From: an uncultured Muribaculaceae bacterium | Lineage (GTDB): Bacteria > Bacteroidota > Bacteroidia > Bacteroidales > Muribaculaceae | Assembly: GCA_910584055.1 (NCBI GenBank) | Contig: CAJTZS010000011.1 | Location: 36,398 to 100,397, forward strand | Direction of reading: 5' to 3' | Length of the DNA stretch: 64,000 bases | Shown here: piece after piece, positions 59,931 through 64,000 of the stretch | Numbering within the stretch: position 1 is the stretch's first letter | Layout: every line of letters begins with the position of its first letter | The notes under the pieces: model-generated | What the model was told of the DNA's origin: nothing | The model's database searches: none | Seen by the model: the letters and a program-made list of their open reading frames with translations, nothing else | Position numbers and translations under genes: made by a program

Positions 59931-61232
59931 ATGAAGATTGAAAAAGTAATCGGTCGCGAGATTCTCGATTCTCGCGGTAATCCTACGGTAGAAGTAGACG
60001 TGATTCTTGAAAGCGGCGTTATGGGCCGTGCAGCTGTTCCCTCCGGTGCATCTACAGGTGAGAACGAAGCTCTTGAACTTCGTGATGGCGACAAGAGCCG
60101 TTACATGGGTAAAGGCGTTCAGAAAGCTGTTGCCAACGTTAACGGTCCTATCGCAGAAGCCCTTATCGGTCACAGCGCGCTTGACCAGATCGGCGTTGAC
60201 CAGATAATGCTCGACCTTGACGGCACACCCACCAAGTCAAACCTCGGTGCAAACGCAATCCTTGGCGTTTCCCTCGCAGTTGCAAAGGCTGCCGCCAACT
60301 ATCTTGACATGCCTCTCTATCGCTATATCGGCGGTTGCGACACATATGTTCTCCCTGTTCCCATGATGAACATCATCAATGGTGGCGCTCACTCTGACGC
60401 TCCCATCTGCTTCCAGGAGTTCATGATCCGTCCCGTCGGCGCATGCTGCTTCAAAGAGGGTATCCGCATGGGCACAGAGGTATTCCATAACCTCAAGAGC
60501 GTGCTCAAGGCACGCGGCCTCTCTACTGCAGTCGGTGACGAGGGTGGTTTCGCTCCCAAGCTCGAAGGCACAGAGGACGCTCTCAACGTAATCGTTGAAG
60601 CTATCAAGAAAGCAGGTTACGAACCCGGAAAGGACGTTACAATCGGTCTTGACTGCGCTTCTTCAGAGTTCTATCAGAACGGTGTATACGACTACACTCA
60701 CCTTAAGAATGGCGCTGAGAAAGAGGTTAACGGCAAGAAGCTCACAAGTGCAGAGCAGGCTAAATATCTCGAAGAGCTTATCACAAAATATCCTATCGAC
60801 TCTATCGAGGACGGTATGGACGAGAACGACTGGGAAGGCTGGAAGATTCTTACAGACCTTATCGGCGACCGTTGCCAGCTCGTAGGTGACGACTTCTTCG
60901 TAACCAACGTTAAATATCTTGAGAAAGGTATTGAAGAGGGTTGCGCAAACTCAATCCTCGTTAAGGTTAACCAGATCGGTTCACTCACAGAGACTCTCCG
61001 TGCAGTTCAGATGGCACAGCGTAACAACTACACAGCCGTCATCTCTCACCGTTCAGGCGAAACTGAGGACGCAACAATCGCCGACCTCGCAGTTGCGATG
61101 AACGCAGGTCAGATCAAGACCGGTTCAGCAAGCCGCTCCGACCGTATGGCCAAATACAACCAGCTCCTCCGCATCGAGGAAGAGCTCGGCGACCGCGCAG
61201 TCTACGGCTACAAGAAAATCGCCCGCAAATAA
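59931..61232 (+). CDS. eno: Enolase
   Basis: A 433-aa enolase from ATG 59931 (MKIEKVIGREILDSRGNPTV): GAITG-type catalytic loop as PSGASTGENEALELRD, metal ligands in IGLDCASSEF, DSIEDGMDENDWEGW and VGDDFFVTN, and VKVNQIGSLTETLRA, SHRSGETEDATIADL. It converts 2-phosphoglycerate to PEP in glycolysis. Codon use is strongly biased, as for highly expressed genes. Confidence 0.97.
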   Translation: MKIEKVIGREILDSRGNPTVEVDVILESGVMGRAAVPSGASTGENEALELRDGDKSRYMGKGVQKAVANVNGPIAEALIGHSALDQIGVDQIMLDLDGTPTKSNLGANAILGVSLAVAKAAANYLDMPLYRYIGGCDTYVLPVPMMNIINGGAHSDAPICFQEFMIRPVGACCFKEGIRMGTEVFHNLKSVLKARGLSTAVGDEGGFAPKLEGTEDALNVIVEAIKKAGYEPGKDVTIGLDCASSEFYQNGVYDYTHLKNGAEKEVNGKKLTSAEQAKYLEELITKYPIDSIEDGMDENDWEGWKILTDLIGDRCQLVGDDFFVTNVKYLEKGIEEGCANSILVKVNQIGSLTETLRAVQMAQRNNYTAVISHRSGETEDATIADLAVAMNAGQIKTGSASRSDRMAKYNQLLRIEEELGDRAVYGYKKIARK

Positions 61233-61249
61233 TCCACAGAAAAGTTATA

Positions 61250-61302
61250 AACAGATAAAGAAACAGGGAGCGCCGGTGACGCTCCCTGTTCCTTTATCTG
61301 TT
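61250..61302 (+). terminator. Terminator of eno
   Basis: Outer arms AACAGATAAAG / CTTTATCTGTT and inner arms CAGGGAGCG / CGCTCCCTG form one long hairpin with a small bulge. Confidence 0.75.
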
Positions 61303-61365
61303 AAGGCACTCAGTTGATAAGATAGTAAATTTCCATTTATCATACTGAACACACCATTAATAAAG

Positions 61366-61552
61366 TAAGTAGGTAAGAAAAATTAAACGATATATGTAAT
61401 TAAAGAAATCTTGCCCAATAAAACTTGTTCTTTTTGGCTGTTTTAGCCTTGTAATTCAGTCGTATATGCCTATATACTCCTTCATTACGCGGCATAAAAC
61501 ACCTCAAAAATAACTACGTTTTATTTGTGCATTAATTTTTCTTACCTACTTA
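61366..61552. mobile_element. 187-bp MITE with 21-bp perfect TIRs and 6-bp TSD
   Basis: TAAGTAGGTAAGAAAAATTA-A at 61366-61386 and its exact reverse complement at 61532-61552, flanked on both sides by ATAAAG (61360-61365 and 61553-61558). No coding sequence inside. A textbook non-autonomous miniature transposon; the transposase is elsewhere. Confidence 0.88.
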
Positions 61553-61560
61553 ATAAAGCG

Positions 61561-61688
61561 AATACTTAAAACTGAACGCCATAGTTAGTAGTTATGGGTG
61601 CGGATTTGCGGTTTTCCACTCAAACGCATAAATCTCTACAAGACGGTATATGGGACCTTTACGTTAATCAGCAATAAAAATAATTTAT
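61561..61688. other. Intergenic region downstream of the MITE
   Basis: No gene seen. Mixed sequence with no repeats of note apart from short palindromes. Confidence 0.4.
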
Positions 61689-61720
61689 AAAAAGTGACAA
61701 CCGATATGGCTGTCACTTTT
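61689..61720 (-). terminator. Terminator of the BspA-like gene
   Basis: AAAAGTGACA and TGTCACTTTT pair around a 10-nt loop, flanked by A and T runs; works for the minus-strand gene ending at 61761. Confidence 0.75.
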
Positions 61721-61760
61721 AAAAGCTCCTTATTCTAAATATTATAATTTGAAACTTGTG

Positions 61761-64000
61761 TCATTTGATCATAACCTTCTTGGTTGTGCCATTGTTATAA
61801 ATAACAATGTTGAAACCTTTAAATGGCTTGGAGCTGCTGTTGCCTTGTAAATTATAATAGACTACAGGTTTCACTTCGTCTTCATTAGGTGTGATAGCCT
61901 CTATTCCTGAACCTTCTGGTGTAGAGAATCTAACTTCTTCTCCATATTTGATTCCAGAGACAGTTTCTACAAAAGCGGTGCAAATGTAGTCGGTAGATGG
62001 TATGAGGTCTGAGACTGTGGCAGTGATTAATTGACCGTCTGCCAATACAATGCTTGAAGATTCGGTTTTTGAAACTAAACGGAATGATTTTTTTGATGAT
62101 TCTGCCGGATAATATACAAATCCTTGAGATATAATATCATCGGTGCCACGTAGTACGTAGCCACGCATTGTAACAGAGTTGTAACTAACATTTTCAACGC
62201 CATAAGTATGAACGGTTGGTTCGAAATAGCTGAAATCGCTTGGGTCAAATGTTACCCAATCTCCGAAATAATATTTATCTTTCGAATCTTTGTAAAAAGC
62301 ACGAACTTTATAATAAGAAGAGGTCTGTAAATTTTTAATATAGCCTTCCATTATACCGTTATGTACTGCGGCAAAGCCTTCATTAGATCGCAGTGACTCG
62401 GGGGCATCAAGTTTACGCCATTGAAATCCACCTCCTGTTTCATAGCTTGACAAATTTGTGTTTGCACATACAATAGATGCAGTTGGAGAGACATTTTTAG
62501 GTTGTAATGTTGATAGTTCCAATTTTTTAGTAATAACATTAGCGGAAGCATTTCTGAAATATTTGCCTTTTGAATCTTCAAGAGTTATCTCAGCCTTAAA
62601 AGAGTAATTTGTTTCTGGAGATAATCCGGATATAATGGCTTTACAACCTTCGAAAGTTTTGTCATCTCCTTTTATGTGAATAGTTTTAACAGGCGCATCC
62701 CCTTCTGGATAATCTACTGCCAGTGCAATGGTGGATGGTCCGACATCGGTAATTTTTAAGGATGCTTTGAAAACTTCTGCTTTTGGAGACCAGCTCCAGA
62801 TATATGATTCTGGGAAATTCTCACGATTGGCAATAAGTAATATGGATTCTCTCGCTTCGCCCGGACGAAGCCCCTTTATTGTATACGGAAGATTTGCCAG
62901 TTTGTTTTCACCGGCATATAGATACCATTTCACGTGATTATTGTCAGGATAGCTCTCTTTAAATTTTAAACCTTTTACAATAACAGTTGTATGTGTTGCT
63001 TCGTAATCAAGTTCTAAAAGTTTGTTCAGATCGTAGGCGAAATAAAATTCATTTGCATTATATGTATTGTCATCTATTTTAAGAATAGCGGAGGCGTACA
63101 TTGAGATTGGCAGAAGACCAGTGAATTCGACCTCGTATTTGCCAGGCGATACGATTATAGCTTTCGCAGTCTTATAAACATTTTCATAAGAATAATCTCC
63201 TAATTTTATTTCAATTTCAGAATTATTATCTGAGATTGCTTTGTCACAGGTAATGCCAATTTTAACAGAATAAGGGGTGAGTGAGATAATTTCTGTCTCG
63301 AACTGTTGAGGTGCCGATGTTTTGAAATAATCAGTTGCCACATGTTGGATGCCATTCTGTTCGTATGTAATGGTGATATTATAACCCGTTTCCGGGCAGA
63401 GTGTACCTATATTATAAAAGCCATCTGCATTTGGGTGAATAACCTTGTCTCCTATGCTTACGGATGTAACCGCAGCTTGATTTATGTCTTTGGAAAAAGC
63501 AAGACTGAATTTGGGGTTACGATAATCTGAATCAAGATTGTCAATCCAAACGGGGTATAGAGGGCTGACTTCTTGGCTACATTTTGCTTGGAGAGTAGTT
63601 ATGTATCGACCAAGGCATTCGATTTTGCTATCGGAGGCTATTTGTGATAAAGATGAGGCCAAATTATTGGATATCTCACCCGATACATGTATTGTTCCGT
63701 GAAAATCTATAAATGCATCTGACGACCAAGCATCGACTTCTGGGGGAAGAATAAGGTTGTCGATACTGCACCCGGCAAATGCATAATTGAGAATCTTGTT
63801 GGGAGCCGGTAATGTGTAGCTTTCCCTATGTTTACCGGGGAATTGGACAATGTTGCCATCCTGTTTGGAGTACAATATACCGTCTATCTCAGTATAAGTG
63901 TTATGTTCTCCATCAAGCTTAAATCTTTCAAGATTATGCATTGCACCGAAATATGAATATCCATTGGTAGAAATGGTTTGATTAGGTTTAAGGGTGATTG
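61761..64000 (-). CDS. BspA-like surface protein with Fn3-type domains, 5' end outside window
   Basis: The open frame continues past the right edge without stop; ATG 63941 is internal (frame upstream reads ITLKPNQTISTNGYSYFGAM). The visible N-part has LRR_5/BspA text (ILNYAFAGCSIDNLILPPEV), then about five fibronectin-III-like domains, and a C-terminal sorting-like tail (VVYYNLQGNSSSKPFKGFNI, VIYNNGTTKKVMIK). Probably exported and cell-surface. The YNLQG tail resembles secretion-signal tails of Bacteroidales proteins. Confidence 0.75.
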   Translation of the reverse strand, partial: ITLKPNQTISTNGYSYFGAMHNLERFKLDGEHNTYTEIDGILYSKQDGNIVQFPGKHRESYTLPAPNKILNYAFAGCSIDNLILPPEVDAWSSDAFIDFHGTIHVSGEISNNLASSLSQIASDSKIECLGRYITTLQAKCSQEVSPLYPVWIDNLDSDYRNPKFSLAFSKDINQAAVTSVSIGDKVIHPNADGFYNIGTLCPETGYNITITYEQNGIQHVATDYFKTSAPQQFETEIISLTPYSVKIGITCDKAISDNNSEIEIKLGDYSYENVYKTAKAIIVSPGKYEVEFTGLLPISMYASAILKIDDNTYNANEFYFAYDLNKLLELDYEATHTTVIVKGLKFKESYPDNNHVKWYLYAGENKLANLPYTIKGLRPGEARESILLIANRENFPESYIWSWSPKAEVFKASLKITDVGPSTIALAVDYPEGDAPVKTIHIKGDDKTFEGCKAIISGLSPETNYSFKAEITLEDSKGKYFRNASANVITKKLELSTLQPKNVSPTASIVCANTNLSSYETGGGFQWRKLDAPESLRSNEGFAAVHNGIMEGYIKNLQTSSYYKVRAFYKDSKDKYYFGDWVTFDPSDFSYFEPTVHTYGVENVSYNSVTMRGYVLRGTDDIISQGFVYYPAESSKKSFRLVSKTESSSIVLADGQLITATVSDLIPSTDYICTAFVETVSGIKYGEEVRFSTPEGSGIEAITPNEDEVKPVVYYNLQGNSSSKPFKGFNIVIYNNGTTKKVMIK

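Overview
The window looks like a chromosomal segment of a Bacteroidales bacterium, plausibly Muribaculaceae-like. The reasons are the Bacteroidetes promoter pattern (TTTG, 19-20 nt, TAnnTTTG) in front of several genes, a GldE-type CBS protein, NVEALA-type peptides, 6-bladed beta-propeller lipoproteins, an OMP_b-brl_3-type TonB-family receptor and a BspA-like repeat protein. No rRNA operon, CRISPR array or convincing complete tRNA was seen.

Positions 1-9.1 kb hold the early end of a Mu-like transposable prophage. Its rightward repressor gene (8317-8730) faces a long leftward operon: small early genes, MuA-type transposase, MuB-type ATPase, a RecA-like ATPase, zinc-ribbon proteins, Gam and the start of the morphogenesis genes (GpG, cut by the window edge). 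Overlapping convergent promoters with a palindromic operator (8192-8307) form the lysis/lysogeny switch, and a cluster of GAATATCCA repeats (9018-9097) marks the probable left end.

From 9.8 to 19.0 kb lies an AT-rich locus with two small four-cysteine NVEALA-type peptides, three beta-propeller proteins, a transglutaminase-like lipoprotein, a CxxC lipoprotein, and then a type I signal peptidase overlapping an O-antigen-ligase-like TPR membrane protein. It is a candidate secreted-peptide maturation or sensing system. A second AT-rich locus at 49.4-51.0 kb (DUF1573 lipoprotein, fulvocin-C-related Cys-rich lipoprotein, small membrane protein) has a similar flavour.

19.0-27.8 kb is a four-gene RND efflux operon (adaptor, RND, TolC, second RND). 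27.9-31.3 kb is an AddA/RecB-like helicase-nuclease. 31.29-33.65 kb is an accessory island: an imperfect terminal inverted repeat pair encloses a decayed DUF1016 nuclease, an intact RhuM gene and an orphan coding fragment, followed by a palindromic repeat shared with 16.4 kb and by two inverted copies of a 91-nt hairpin whose stems differ in sequence but are each self-complementary around an identical loop.

The rest is mostly core: VOC protein, frameshifted acyltransferase, AraC regulator, gldE, phosphopantetheinyl transferase, XRE regulator, GHL10 hydrolase, TIGR02757 protein, S9 peptidase, FKBP, LemA, glycyl-tRNA synthetase, fabD, asd, SPFH plus Arc pair, OPT transporter, TonB-family receptor, MgtC, RecD-like helicase and enolase. 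A 187-bp MITE with perfect 21-bp ends and a 6-bp target duplication lies downstream of eno. The window ends inside a BspA-like surface protein gene.
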